A stretch of DNA of 64,000 bases from Amanita rubescens (taxonomy: Eukaryota > Basidiomycota > Agaricomycetes > Agaricales > Amanitaceae). Location: the NCBI GenBank assembly GCA_015039365.1, contig WION01000194.1, forward strand, positions 39,422 through 103,421, written 5' to 3'. A model generated the notes under the pieces. That model saw nothing but the letters and a program-made list of their open reading frames with translations. It was not told the origin of the DNA and ran no database searches. The position numbers and the translations under genes were made by a program. Positions 45,635-57,365 of this stretch are shown here, piece after piece. The stretch's first letter is position 1. The number at the start of each line of letters is the position of its first letter.

Positions 45635-47195
45635 CTATTACCCTCATACAAATAGAGATGACGAAACTGAAGTAGAATCACTGGTAAGCGATAATCGTTA
45701 CAACTATTATGAAAAGGCACTGCTTGGCAAGTATGGGCCCTTTCCTTCCGAAGTTGCCTGTTCAGTGTTGATCAACCTGTTCTTGACTGCAAAAGGGGTG
45801 AGTTGCGTCTCTTATTCAGCTTTATGTGGTACTTGAACTATAAATTGCACGCGTCAGTTCTAGGAATCAGAGAGTAGGAAAGGAGAGCACTACGCAACAA
45901 ATCTACCCAACGACGCATGTTTCGGATTGAGACGGACCATTCGTGGTTGTGAGGCATTGGCCTTCTCCCTCTTCGTCCACCCCTTCAGTGGGCGCAAAAG
46001 TTGAGGCATTGGCGGGTCGGATGCTAGACGGTCCAGAGTGGGCGGGATCTTGGGTTTCAGAAGCAACGTCTATGAGTAGGGTCAAAACCCATATGCGTGC
46101 AAGGTCAGGGTCAGATAATAACAGGAAGAAAAGGTGGATTGAGACTCACATATTGTCCCATCGTTGTCCATATGGTATTGCCATCCTCATCCTCGCCCTC
46201 ACCCTCGTTGCTACACTAATCCCCATCCTCCTCTTCATCTACGACACCCCCAATATCTTGAGCAACGTTGATCAAGTTCCCATGTCTCATTCATATTTGC
46301 CTCTATCGAATACCTCGCTGCAGAGCGGAACAGGTAATCCAGGACAATCCTATGCGGTGAAATGTCCTCTGGGTTGAGCTCTCGTTGCAGAGGGTGTTGG
46401 TTTGGGCTGTGAGGAGCAGGAGGGACCCCTTCATCGAGCGAATCGCTTGAAAAGGGATCAGTGCTGGCACCTGGAGAGGAAGGGGTTCTCTCCCTTTCCG
46501 TTGGGGGTGGGAAGGTGAGGGATGCTGTAACTGAGAGGTTGGGTTACGGGGAGGAAGAGGCCGTAGAGTCATTGTTCTGTGAGGTAGCGTATATTGTAGA
46601 CTATCATCCTCGCTGGGATCCACATTTGTTGTTAAGACGTCGGCCCGAGTTGCTTTCAATAAATACGAGTTTGTGAAAGAGCCGCACGGTTTCAGTCAAC
46701 TCCCATTCAAGTCGTCAACGATGGAGGGAGGATTTCCTTCTCGATTCCTCCGGGGACGATGATCCATGGGTCGAACGTGCGCAAATGATCCACCAGGCCT
46801 GGTGGGTTCCGCGGGACGATGAGAAGTGGATAGACTAGACGGGTGTCGGATAAGGAAGAACCGAAGGAGGATTGCGAGTACTCCAGCCATCACGGTGGTG
46901 GGAAAAGTGGAGCAACGGTTCTTACTATATGACTCCATGGCCTCTTGCAGCATGCATTATGTTGAGAAACTGCTGCTTCCAGTTGTCTGGTAAACACGCG
47001 TGAAGCATACTTTATTTGGCAAGACGAAAACCAGCGACGCTTCTATTCTATTGTTACGCCGGAATGATGGCTATACTAGTACAGCGAAGGTCTCGACGAT
47101 CACTATTTACTAAGACTTTGCATACAAAAGAAATGAGAACGACGCGTAATGGAAGCGGAGCGATGACATGCGCCGCAAACTCGTTAACACAAGCA
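45635..47195. other. region of uncertain coding status
   Basis: Both strands hold gene-like pieces and I cannot decide. On the minus strand, exon-like pieces include ESYSKNRCSTFPTTVMAGVL with a Pro/Arg-rich follow-up (46710-46940), ETVRLFHKLVFIESNSGRRL (about 46620-46700), EGEGEDEDGNTIWTTMGQY with a GTGAGT donor (about 46146-46200), and an acidic Ser-rich last exon ending at 45903. On the plus strand, 46174-46242 encodes a strong hydrophobic helix (GIAILILALTLVATLIPILL). The minus-strand chain needs a stop codon (TAG at about 46212) to be bypassed, so it looks like a decayed gene. Confidence 0.3.
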
Positions 47196-49025
47196 TCAAG
47201 TCATGCTACAACATGAATATTCAACGTCGACCATCGTGGATGACCTTGATGGAACAATAGAATTTCGTGGCGAATTACTGTATGTTGGGTTCCGCATCAT
47301 GCCCCTTGCCATATTATACACAGAGTCCGCTTTCCCAAGAAATTCCGCCCAATGATTCGGTAGCGATTGCTTGGACTTTTCTGCAGCATGTATGAAATCG
47401 CGTAGTTCATCTGCGCAAAGCTGCGCTTGGTGACACTGATCCTTGTATTTAACGACTTTGAAGAATCGTCTGCATTCTTCAAGGACGGCGAACATCGCCT
47501 GTTGCACATGGGGACTTTTGACAGCCATTCTTAGCTTGTCGTCCATAAGAAGGCGAAGAATTGGAAATGTCCCTCTGAGATATCTGCCGTCCGCGAGGCC
47601 GCTCCGTGACGAGATCAACAGTTTGCACAGGGCATTAGCAGTCGTAAGATATTCTATCAGGAGAATGTTAGAATGTGATATTGAACGTCAAAAGGTAACT
47701 TACCGCTTGGAAACCTGCCTTGTATGTTTGTTTCGTTATGCGAAGTGACGCCTGACCTATGAGGAATTCTCTCGACGTGATTCTCCAACCAGAGCATTGA
47801 CGCCAAAGCACGGGCATCGTCGTTATCCGATCGTTGTCTATTCGCAACTTCATGGAATATTGCAGCGAGCCCGCGCCGCGCTACGTGAGGTCCATAATCC
47901 AAGCGCGCAAAAACGTTGGGCGACTCCAAATCACAGATGCAAAAGTATATCGAGGCCATAAGCTCCGAAGTTTTCTCGATTGTCGGATTTGAATCGATCC
48001 AAATGAGAGCATCAACAAGAAGTACGTCTATGGCATCGACGTTATTGGGGTGGAAGAAGTTGGAACAATCTTGTTCCAGCCAATCTCCAGAGGCCAGCGC
48101 TTGCGGCACTAGCTTCCGAAGAGATATAGGTTCGAGCGGAGGAAGACCGAATTCCTGGCGCATTGAACGTTCTGGTCCTTGTTTGGAACATCCATAAGAT
48201 ACCAAGCGGAGCAAGAAGAGAAGAATTGAATGACCCCATTGGAAAAACAACCAGGACAGCTGGCAATTGAAGGGGGAAAACGTGTAAAAGCCATGCCGTG
48301 CGAAAAGCGACGAAAAGAATGGGTACAACGCTATAACCAGGAAGAAAAACACGAAAATGCTTAAGACAATGATGATAATGTGCAAATCAGGATGGCCGAG
48401 TGCCTGGAAAAGTATGATCACACCAAAAAAAGAAAGTAGGACAGCAAGAGGTATCATCAAATGGACCACATCGCAGATAGCAAAAATTTTGCACCTGCGT
48501 AAGGAGTTATAGCGCATCTGACGGAAAGCTAGCAAGTGTTTGACGTCGAATTGAGGGCGATTCATAAATTCTTGAAGACAGCGCCGGCACAGACAGCATA
48601 TCATTAGCGTGGATCCCGTCAAAAGGAGGGACGAAAACCACAGCGCATTAATGATTACTGCCGTTCGATATGGGAGGAATGGGGGATGACCTTCCGGACA
48701 CAACATACTGGCAATGTAGCTGTTGTGGTTGAAGATCATTCTGTACGAGTCGAGAATGACCGGAACAAGGAAGCCGGAAAGACAGAGTGCCTTAATAGCA
48801 TCTATGAACTCCCATACGAAGAGTTAAACAAAAGATGCTTACAATTTCGTATTGGCGGTCCAAATCGTTCTTTCTCTGTTCGCACACTGCACGATCGGCG
48901 TTTCCCACCACTTCGTACGCGTGGTTCCAAGGGGTTAGCTGCGAATGCATAGCATCGCAGTTAACCCCGTATCGTCGTGCTCTATGTCGGGACGAATATT
49001 CTTGGTTGTCATTGCTAGGTGGCAT
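47196..49025 (-). CDS. DUF6535-like multi-pass membrane protein (array copy C, intact)
   Basis: Three exons: 48843-49025, 47704-48808 and 47196-47653; 1746 nt, 581 residues. The start MPPSNDNQEYSS precedes a WNHAYEVVGNADRAVCEQR segment. Membrane helices follow: FIDAIKALCLSGFLVPVIL, INALWFSSLLLTGSTLMICC, LMIPLAVLLSFFGVIILFQ, and LHIIIIVLSIFVFFFLVIAL. The W-F-x-S-L helix, the R-QMRYNSLRRC linker and the following LxxSFFGVIILF helix are the hallmark order of the DUF6535 family of mushrooms. The soluble C-terminal half (WLEQDCSNFFHPN, IWIDSNPTIEKTSEL, FAVLEECRRFFKVV) has no known function. The first intron is only 34 nt (48809-48842). It is the only unbroken member among at least five related segments. 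Confidence 0.8.
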
Positions 49026-49623
49026 AAAATGTGAGACGCGACAGAAAGAGAGAAGACGCCTTGTATGCAAGCGCTTAAGCTCATCTCATTATATACCCCT
49101 CATATCATGCGCATGGGGAATGGTACCCTGTCCGGGAGAAGTTGAGGCCACACGTTGCCACTGCTGTTGATCAAACAGCGCAGAGTGTTGTTGGTAAGAG
49201 CAGAATACTTCCACAACAGCTTGACGCATTTCACGACCTTGAAGCTTGATGGTAGGCACGCACCAAATTTGTTGATTGCTATTTATTTCTCACGATCACA
49301 GCATCACAGCAAATGTGTTAGCTGGACGTCGCTGTTCCACCGGCCCTGGACTGCTCGCACCGCGGATCCCGAATCGGCACAGCTCCACAGGAAATATTAC
49401 GACACAACATCACTTCGGAGCGCCCTTACTTATTGAGCGCTTCTAGGAACGTGTCGTGCGACGAGGACTGCGTTTGTCATATCTTATTCATATTAAGTAT
49501 GGTGTGTGTAAAACAATTACTCAGTGATTATGAATTTCGCAGGTGATGAACACATCTCATGCAGCCCTGGTTGGACCCTAATCTTCCAGGAAGAAATAGT
49601 TTCCGGCAGCTAAAAATAGCTCG
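49026..49623. other. intergenic
   Basis: No gene recognised; lies between the start of copy C and the 3' end of RLI1. Confidence 0.5.
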
Positions 49624-51916
49624 TCAACATTTTTTTCGTTCTTTCAGTGCACCTGACGGCTCACCTTTCTGCTCTCTATCCTTTACACTGTTAAGTTTGT
49701 TCACGCGGGGGCGGAAGTTTGTGGGATCACGACGGAATGTGATCTCCAGCGATGCCAAGAACTGGTTCATACCAGACAACAGATTTTGAGGCCTGCACAC
49801 GGAGAACAGGTTAAAGACTGCTGGGAACGAAGCTTTGGATGACGTACGGTGTAGCGGTCGCCGCAATGGCTGGCTGGCCTTCGAACACGATAACGCGGTC
49901 AGCAAGGTACGTGGCCATGATGAAGTCGTGCTCAATGATGAAGGCCATCTTTTTAGCATGCAACACAAATCTACGGGAAAATCAGTAATGGCCGTGAGAT
50001 CAAAACTGATGCCCCACCGTTTGATGACTTTGCTCGCAATGATACGTTGCTCAGAGTCCAGGAAACTATGACGTAATGTCAATACAATGACATCCGTAAA
50101 CTATCACCGAAGTCTCTCACCTGCTAGGTTCGTCGATCAGATACACAGCTACGTTGGGCTTGCCCAATGCCAAGACGATAGCAACTCTCTGTAACTCTCC
50201 TCCAGATAACGTTTGGACCTCCTGATCCATAATAGGATCCAAGTTCATCGGTTTCAATACATCCGTCTGAAACTGGGGGTGCAAGAACGCCTGTTTGATC
50301 CTTTTTAAAAGTAGCATACGGACCGTCCCCGGGAACTTTGGGGAAATTGCCTGCGGCTTTAGTGATACAGAAAGGTTTTGTTTGTCCACCACGTCATCAG
50401 GTTCTTCGCCAGCTAGCAATCTAACGAATGTCGTCTTTCCTGTACCGTTTTCTCCAAGCATAACAATTATCTCAGAATCCGTGAAGCTTCCGGACTCCAC
50501 GGTCAGTTTGAAGGATCCAAGCGTTTTGGTCATGCTTGGATAAGAATAATGTCGTGTTTTATCCACAACAAGTTCTTCCGCAGTTTCGACCATTTTGAAC
50601 GATAACGAATCCTCTCGGAACCTGAGGTTTTCCGTGGGGATGTAGCCATCCAGGAAAATGTTTATCCCTTGATCTGATTTAGCTCAACGAGGGGCGACAC
50701 GGATCATGAGCATACCTTCCCTAACCGAGTAAGGCATAGTTACAACCCCGTACATGGATGGTTTGCCGTACAGAACGCAGATAAAGTCGGAGAGGTAGTC
50801 AAGGACAGACAAATCGTGTTCTACGGCAATCACATAGCAATCGGGTGTGAGCATAGAGCGAATGACCTCGGCTGCCTTCAAGCGCTGCCTGATATCAAGA
50901 TAACTTGATGGTTCATCGAACATGTACCTAGATTTTGATCAGTGAAGAGCGTTAATCAAATGCAATTAATCAGACTCACACATCGGCCTTCTGAATGCAT
51001 GACATTGCAATGGCAAATCTCTGAAGCTCTCCACCAGATAACTGGTCAATCTCGCGGCTTAGAACGTGGTTAAGCTCTAGCTCGTCGCACATCCTCTGTT
51101 TGTTGTCAAGCTGCAGTTTAGAATCGAGCATCTGGTCAACGGTCATGTTGCCTTTGATAGCCTTGGGTATGTGGTCTACATATTGAGGCTTGATCAGCGC
51201 TTTCAAGTTATCCTCGAGGACTTTGGTAAAGTAGTTTTGCAGCTCGGAGCCGCGGAAGTACTTGAGGATTTCTTGCCAGTCTGGGGGGTCCTAAGAGTAA
51301 TAGATGTCGCCACACAGCAAAGAAGGCGGAGAAAGGAAACATACGTCGTAACGGCCAAGATTAGGTTTCAATTTGCCGGCAAGAACCTTCAACGCTGTGC
51401 TCTTTCCGATACCGTTGGTTCCCACGAGACCCAGCACCTGTCCCGGTCTTGGCGTAGGGAGACGATGTAACTTAAAAGAGTTGGCTGCATATCGATGCGT
51501 CACTTCTTTTTCAAGATTTGTTGGCAGGTTGATGATCGTGATAGCTTCAAATGGACATCTCAAAATCAAATCAGCACATAGAACACCGTACGAAGAATAC
51601 AATGTATCCACTCACTTTTTGACGCAGATACCGCAACCGATACACAGGAACTCTGATATGAATGCGATTTTGTCGGTGGGTTTCACTTCAATACACAGTT
51701 TGCCTACAGCACCAGTCAGTCCATCGCGCGCGCTAAACAAGCGCTCGATCGCTACTCGCCCATTCTAACCACAGGACATGACTGATGGCCGATAATTTAG
51801 AGATCGTCATGTCCACAGCAGATGAGATAACGCGCCTTTTTGCATTCCTGGGCGCATCGCTTGGGCTTGCACCTGTTCGAGTCTACGATGGCGATACGAG
51901 TGATTTTGTCCGCCAT
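49624..51916 (-). CDS. RLI1: ABCE1/Rli1 ribosome-recycling Fe-S ATPase
   Basis: Ten or so exons on the minus strand, about 600 residues. The start [27 protein letters not shown] joins SCPVVRMG and KLCIEV, then [18 protein letters not shown]: the eight Cys of the two N-terminal 4Fe-4S clusters are all present. NBD1 has GTNGIGKST (Walker A), [12 protein letters not shown] (signature) and [10 protein letters not shown] (Walker B). NBD2 has [21 protein letters not shown] and [14 protein letters not shown]. The hinge [20 protein letters not shown] and a C-terminal [14 protein letters not shown] are typical. It splits 80S ribosomes after termination and is essential in all eukaryotes. Two successive introns in the Fe-S region have GC donors: 51782-51835 (GCGCGT) and 51714-51759 (GCGAGT), bracketing a 22-nt exon (51760-51781). 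Only these boundaries give the conserved [16 protein letters not shown] sequence. Confidence 0.95.
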
Positions 51917-52030
51917 TGCGATAAGGGAAAGATCTAGTCTGACTTGCGCCTGATGTGTTGAGTAACCGAAATTTTGTTATCTGCACCGTGGGAAATTTTC
52001 TGCCTCATTCCCTCCTGGCTCCCAGCCAAC
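51917..52030. promoter_or_regulatory. 114-bp bidirectional promoter, RLI1 / PIN4
   Basis: The start codons of RLI1 (minus, 51916) and PIN4 (plus, 52031) are separated by only 114 bp, which must hold both core promoters and both leaders. No TATA box is seen; an AT-rich patch with ATTTTGTTATC lies in the middle. Confidence 0.6.
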
Positions 52031-52629
52031 ATGGGCAAGAAGAATGCCTCCGACTCAAAGGGCGACAAGTCGAAGAAAGACGGTAAGAAGAGTAAGACTG
52101 AAGGGGACGATGATAAGCAATCCAAAGTACGTTCCGTTTATTGCCATCTTTAAATTTAAGCCATGATCCATCACTTCAACTCAAGGGTAAATTGAAACCG
52201 GCAACGGCTGTAAACGTACGACATATCTTATGCGAAAAGCACTCCAAAGTTACAGAAGCCCTTCAGAAAATCCAGGTCTAGTTTCTTCTTCCTGGCAACA
52301 GCAGATCATCTTTCGCTTACTCGACCGACTCTGCCTCAAACAGGAAGGCCAACCGTTCAACAAAGTTGCGCAAGAATACTCTGAGGATAAAGCCAAAGGT
52401 CAATTTCTCTCGTCTTTCATTATCTATTCATCGCGAGCCCTGAAGAATCTCCCTTCTTCCTTTCTCAGCCGGCGGCAGTCTTGGCTGGATGACGCGGGGT
52501 AGCATGGTTGGCCCATTCCAAGACGCCGCGTTTGCTCTTGCGCCCTCCCCAGTCGACAAACCTGTCCCATCGTCGATTGTGAAGACCAGTTTTGGTTACC
52601 ATATCATTATGGTGGAGGGTAGGCGTTGA
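52031..52629 (+). CDS. PIN4: PIN4-type parvulin peptidyl-prolyl isomerase
   Basis: Exons 52031-52126, 52186-52275, 52344-52398 and 52469-52629; 402 nt, 133 residues, almost the same length as human PIN4/Par14. A Lys-rich N-terminus ([20 protein letters not shown]) precedes the parvulin domain: [52 protein letters not shown] and [11 protein letters not shown]. The two active-site His of parvulins (RHILCE and YHIIMVE) are present. It lacks a WW domain, which separates it from Pin1. The human protein acts in the nucleus/nucleolus on pre-rRNA processing. It is divergent from RLI1, another ribosome-related gene. Confidence 0.95.
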
Positions 52630-52996
52630 TTTGGCGCTCACCGCTATACATATACCTCACCTTATAAACACGGACGTCTGTATGTATGCTATGTTCTTAC
52701 GACGGAATGACATATATGAGCCTATTGCAAGCACATTTACATCGAGTACTCCAAAAACTTGGACGCCCACCAAGCGCCCACATTCTTCACGAAATATACA
52801 CGGCATTGAATTAACGCAACCAACACGATGACTGAGATACTACTGAAATTAAGATAAACACACTATGCAGATATGTATATAATGAAGAATTTGAAATATG
52901 TTGTGCTGTCGTGCCCCTCTAGTGTAACCTGCGCAAGGGCGCGGGGATATCAATATCAGAGATGCAAGTGGTGATGATCAAATGAATAAAACAGCG
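52630..52996. other. intergenic between convergent genes
   Basis: 3' flanks of PIN4 and the SNT1-like gene. No gene seen. Confidence 0.5.
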
Positions 52997-55900
52997 TCAC
53001 GAATAAAATCGTGAAGTGGGGACAGTAGCAGCAGAAGCAGCGTTCGTCGCCGGTGGACCCAACACTGGATACACGGGCTCGTCTGCCCCCGTCAGCGCAG
53101 CGACAGACAACAACCGTCGTCTCGACGATAAGACCGATTGCGGCGGCGGCGGCGGCTGTAACGAAGGTGGCGACGGCGAGCGCAGAAGAGAATTATGTTG
53201 ATGCGGATGATCAACCAACATTGCCAAAGACGTCGGGCCCAACCCACTACCGCCAGACGACCTCAAATCCGACGTTGGCACATCCCTAACGGCACCACCA
53301 CCACCACCACCACCACCACCACCACCAGCGCTCCGCCACGTAGAAGAACGCGCATGATCCTCCAGCGCCCCGCTAATCCTAACCGAAGCATGATCCTCCT
53401 CAACCGAAGACGTCGATCCCAACAACTGCCCAAACAACCTCCTCGTGCCCTGCCACGTTGTCGGAAACTGTCTCAACAGCATCGACTTCCGATTCGCGTC
53501 TTCCGAGGCGTTGTACCGCCAAGAATCGGGCTGCGTCATCCACCCCTCGGAAGGAATCGCGTACATCGGACGTTGGTTCTCCGCGAGCGTCGGACCCGTG
53601 ATAGCTTCGCGTCCTTTATCCTCCTCCTCCTCCTCCTCAGCTTGTTGCTGTGCCCGCATGAGAGCAACAGTAGACGGACCCAAACGTCGTCTAGAAATAG
53701 CCACGGGCGTGGCAAACTCCGCGCCAGAACAAGTCTGTTTCGAAGCACCGGCGACAACGTCGAACTCTGCAAGATGGCTCATGTAATACTGACTAACTTG
53801 AGCCGTCGTCTGGGCTGGGGGTAACTCACCCGCCACCGCTCATAGAAGAACCAAAACACACCTTGTTCGACATCGACGCTGCTATCCGCTTAAAATCATC
53901 GCCGTGCTGAGCCAACAAGCTCAAAAACAGACCTATAATCAATCAATCGAACGGGCGTATAAGCCTCGCAAGAAATCGGCAAAGAATCGACCTCCCACTT
54001 TTATCCGCTTCGCTCCATTGGGCGGCAGCAGAGGCGGTAGACGACGATAACGACCCGTGGCTCCTCCTCCTCGAACCCATCGGCGGTAGATCTGGAATTT
54101 CCTGGATCTTCTCTCCCTCTCCCGTATCTCCCATGGATGGTGGCGCAGAAGACATGGACGGCGTTCCTTGCGGCGTTGAAGGCTCCTCAACAACAATACT
54201 GGCAGACTTGATAGTCTTGCGAGATCGTTTTGCACGTTTGGTAGGCCTAGGGTCGGGATCCTGTTCAAATTATCAGGATACCAGTCGACATCATACCAGT
54301 TCGCGGGAAACTTACAACATTATCCTCCTCCCCCTCTTTAGCCCCATTTTGAGCAGAAGACTGTGTCTGTCCCCGCCGCCGTCGATTACTGTTCCGCAAC
54401 GCCGTTGTCGGCGTCGGAGCTGGTGCTGCCTCCGGCGGTTCAGGGGTGGGCGTTGAGCCAGGAGTCCCCTCCTGCTGGACAGCCGCCCTTCTCATCTTCT
54501 TCCCTCCATCCACCTGCACGGCCACCTTTCTTCCCTTAGACACCCGACTAGGGACCGTCAACAAATCAACACCACCGCTAACCTCAGCATCGTGCTGCTG
54601 AATATCAGCAATAATCCCCTTCTTCTTGCCCGTCCCCCTCCTTCTCCGCTTGTTGGGCGCATACTGAGAGACAACCTTGCGAAAGTCGATCATCTTCTTC
54701 TTGTGCAAGTAGTAAAACGCAACACACTGAGCCTGGGTTTTGTTGGGCAAGTAACTCGCAATGATGCCAAACTGCTTCGGATACTCTGCAAATTTGTCGA
54801 GGAAGACCTTCTTTTCTTCTTCCGTCCAATCGTGGATACCGGTGTGCGGACCGTAGTACTCTGCAGGGTTCTCAACTCGGTGGTTGGTGTCATCGTACAC
54901 GTAGTCCACTTTGCCGTGTGTGACGGAAATCATGTCAGGTATCGTAGCGAGGTTCCGGAGCGAGAGGTGGGCAGGGTCCGTCGCCTCGTCATTGCCAAGA
55001 CTAGCTATTATCTGCTCCATCTCCAGATCTGAGCGGACGGCGTCACCAAGGGAAGCGGCGGATCTCCGAGTCGTCCTTCCAGCAGGCTGTACCGTCTCTG
55101 TTTCCGAAACGAGCGCGCGAGACTGCTCGTCGAGAAGAGCACAGTGTTGTATCCATTTCTCCTGCAGAACTTGATACTCTTTCTTTAGTCTCTGGATTTT
55201 GGCAAGCCTCGTAGCTTCACGCTCCTTGAACTGTTGCTCCAGAGCGCACTTGGCGCCCGCAAATGCCAACATGCGCTCTTGGTGTCGTTGGCCGTCACAA
55301 ATCTCGGTTACGAGCTCTTGCAGAGACGTAGACCGGCGAGTTTCCACACACTGGACAAGTGACCGGTTGGTTAGAAGCACTGGACCGACGCGTTCTTCTC
55401 GAGTTTGCCGATCGCGTAGTAGACGCGTCATAACCACTATCCGCAGAGCCTCTTTTGTGGATTTTGCTTCGGAAGGAGAAGGAATGTCCTGAGGTGTGAT
55501 TAGAATCTCTTTTGTTTGCTCTTCCTTTGAAGGTCCTGTTGAATCTGGGATAATAGGTGTAGTTGCCTCATTTGGTAATGTCGGAGGTGGAGGTGATGAG
55601 ATTGGCGGAACGGCAGAAACGGGTAAAGTCTCTTCCATCTCTTTGATTTCCGGTGGGCTTTCAACAAGAATAGGTGGCGAGAGGACTCTCTTGAAGGGTG
55701 TTGAATCTGACAAGACTTCCGTTTCAGCAATATTATCTTGCTCCGGAGTCGCGGAAGCATCCCCTTGAAAGTCTTTAACGATGGCCTCCACTAGCTCGAC
55801 AGATTCTTCAGAAGGAGCGACAGGTGTTATTATAGTTGGAGTTTCATTATGCGACAAGGGAGTTAATGAAGGTGGTGGCACGGCGTTTTGAACAGTCGGC

Positions 55901-57365
55901 GGTAACGATGGTGTCTCTAGTTCTGACATGACGACGTCGGAAGGCTCTTGAGCTACGGCAGGTGGTGGCTTTTCTATCTCGGTCTCGACGAGAGTTGAAC
56001 ATGATGTGAATTGTGCTGCCGAGGGTCTAGGTTCTTGTATTGGTACACATAGTTCTTCCAATAATGGATAATCAAAGGCGGGTAAAAGAGTGGACTTTTG
56101 CTTTGGAGGAGGTTCGGCAACCGGTGGCACAGAAGATTCTACTTGGTGGTTCAAGTGAATCATCTCTTGAAGAGGCTCGGAAGGTTTGGTTGGTTTAGTG
56201 TGATCAACCTGAACGGCGACAGGCGGAGGGGGGGCCGGAGTTTTGGGATTCTCTTGTACAGAAATACGCGAAGAGGCAATTGAAGAACGTGACAATGATC
56301 GTGAGACATTTGCGCGTTGATTGTGGTCTCGCGTCGAATGACTACGGCTACGACTGCGACTACGACTGCGACTGCGACTGGAAGAGGTACGCCGTCGACG
56401 ATGATAACTTCTACTTCGAGTTCGAGTTCGTGACCGGGTTCGTGACCGCCGACGACCACGACTGTGACTGCGACTTCGTGAACGGCTCCTGCGATTCCGA
56501 CTCCGAGAGCGGTTTCTACGATCACGACTACGACTGCGACTACGACTACGAGTTCGAGTCCAGGAGCGGCTCCGACTGCGGCTTCTGCTTCTGCTCCGGC
56601 TTCTACTCGAGCTCTTGGTTGTAGGGCGGTAGTGGCGGCTGCGGGGAGACGGAGAGCGAGAGCGAGAGATGGATCTTGACCGCCGTCGTCGTTCATAACG
56701 TGATCTACCATTTAGGAGGGTGAGAGGATCCCTGGGAGAGTAGTGCCTTGAAGAATCGTAGCTTGGTCTGTAAGAGTCATAGCCTGGAGGCCTGTAGGTG
56801 TCTCCGTTGAATTTACGACGAGATCTACATAGAGGAGCAAATTTGAGTGGAAAATGTAGCTTTGTAGAAAGCACGTACGGATCTGCCCAGGAGTCAACAC
56901 GGGGGCGCTCAGGGAGAGGGTGGTCGGACATTCGAGAGGCGAGCATAATGTCTGGTCTGCGAGGCTTTGGTCTGTCTCGAGGGGGTGATGCTGGGCGGGG
57001 GCGACGAACAGGGCTGTTGTTCATCGGGGAAGCTCTCATAGGATCTAAGCTGCGGTAACGGTCTGAAGGAGAGGGAGAACGAGAGTCACGGCGGTTGTGA
57101 TCAGGACGGTAAGAGTTTGGACGATAGACGTTCGGGTAGTCGTCTCTTGAAAAAACGATAGAACGATTGGGTACGTATCGATCTGGAGGAACATAACGAC
57201 GAGAAGCGGGTGAGGGGCTCCGTCGGCGGGATGATCTCTGTGAACAAGAGAGTTAGAAATTGACTGTATTCGTGCAAGCAAACAAATTACATCTGTAGAT
57301 GGTGATTGTGGTGGGCGACGAGAGGAGGAAGGAACAGGGGGCAGCTCAGCTGTGGCGGGTGCCAT
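52997..57365 (-). CDS. SNT1: SNT1/NCoR-like double-SANT corepressor subunit with RS-rich N-terminus
   Basis: Starts MAPATAELPPVPSSSRRPP at 57365; at least six introns, about 1350 residues. After a Pro/Arg-rich start come a long Arg-Ser dipeptide region (about 56310-56680), a Pro/Glu-rich linker, and a coiled-coil-like segment (REATRLAKIQRLKKEYQVLQ). The first SANT domain is HDWTEEEKKVFLDKFAEYPK through KTQAQCVAFYYLHKKK (54670-54835). The second is assembled from three exons: AAQWSEADK, LLAQHGDDFKRIAASMSNK and TTAQVSQYYMSHLAEF (about 53755-54040). Paired SANT domains of this spacing are typical of Snt1, the Set3-complex scaffold, and of NCoR/SMRT, which recruit histone deacetylases. The C-terminus contains an 11-Gly tract and Pro-rich stretches. 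The RS-rich part is unusual for this family and could tie it to splicing factors; the gene symbol is by domain order only. Confidence 0.78.
53293..53327 (+). repeat. (ACC)n microsatellite coding for poly-Gly
   Basis: About eleven ACC/CCA units on the plus strand, read as GGT codons on the minus strand (11 Gly) in the SNT1-like gene. Likely length-polymorphic. Confidence 0.85.
56310..56680 (-). repeat. Arg-Ser dipeptide repeat region
   Basis: Runs of CGN-TCN codons (CGACTGCGACTACGACT on the plus strand) encode RSRSRSRS-type stretches with RT and RD variants inside the SNT1-like protein, like the RS domains of SR splicing factors. Confidence 0.8.

Noticed and set aside
46174..46242. Plus-strand transmembrane helix as evidence for a gene at 45943-46377
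   Set aside because: The frame lacks a supported start and splice context, and the minus strand shows an equally gene-like acidic exon with a proper donor; left undecided as decayed sequence.
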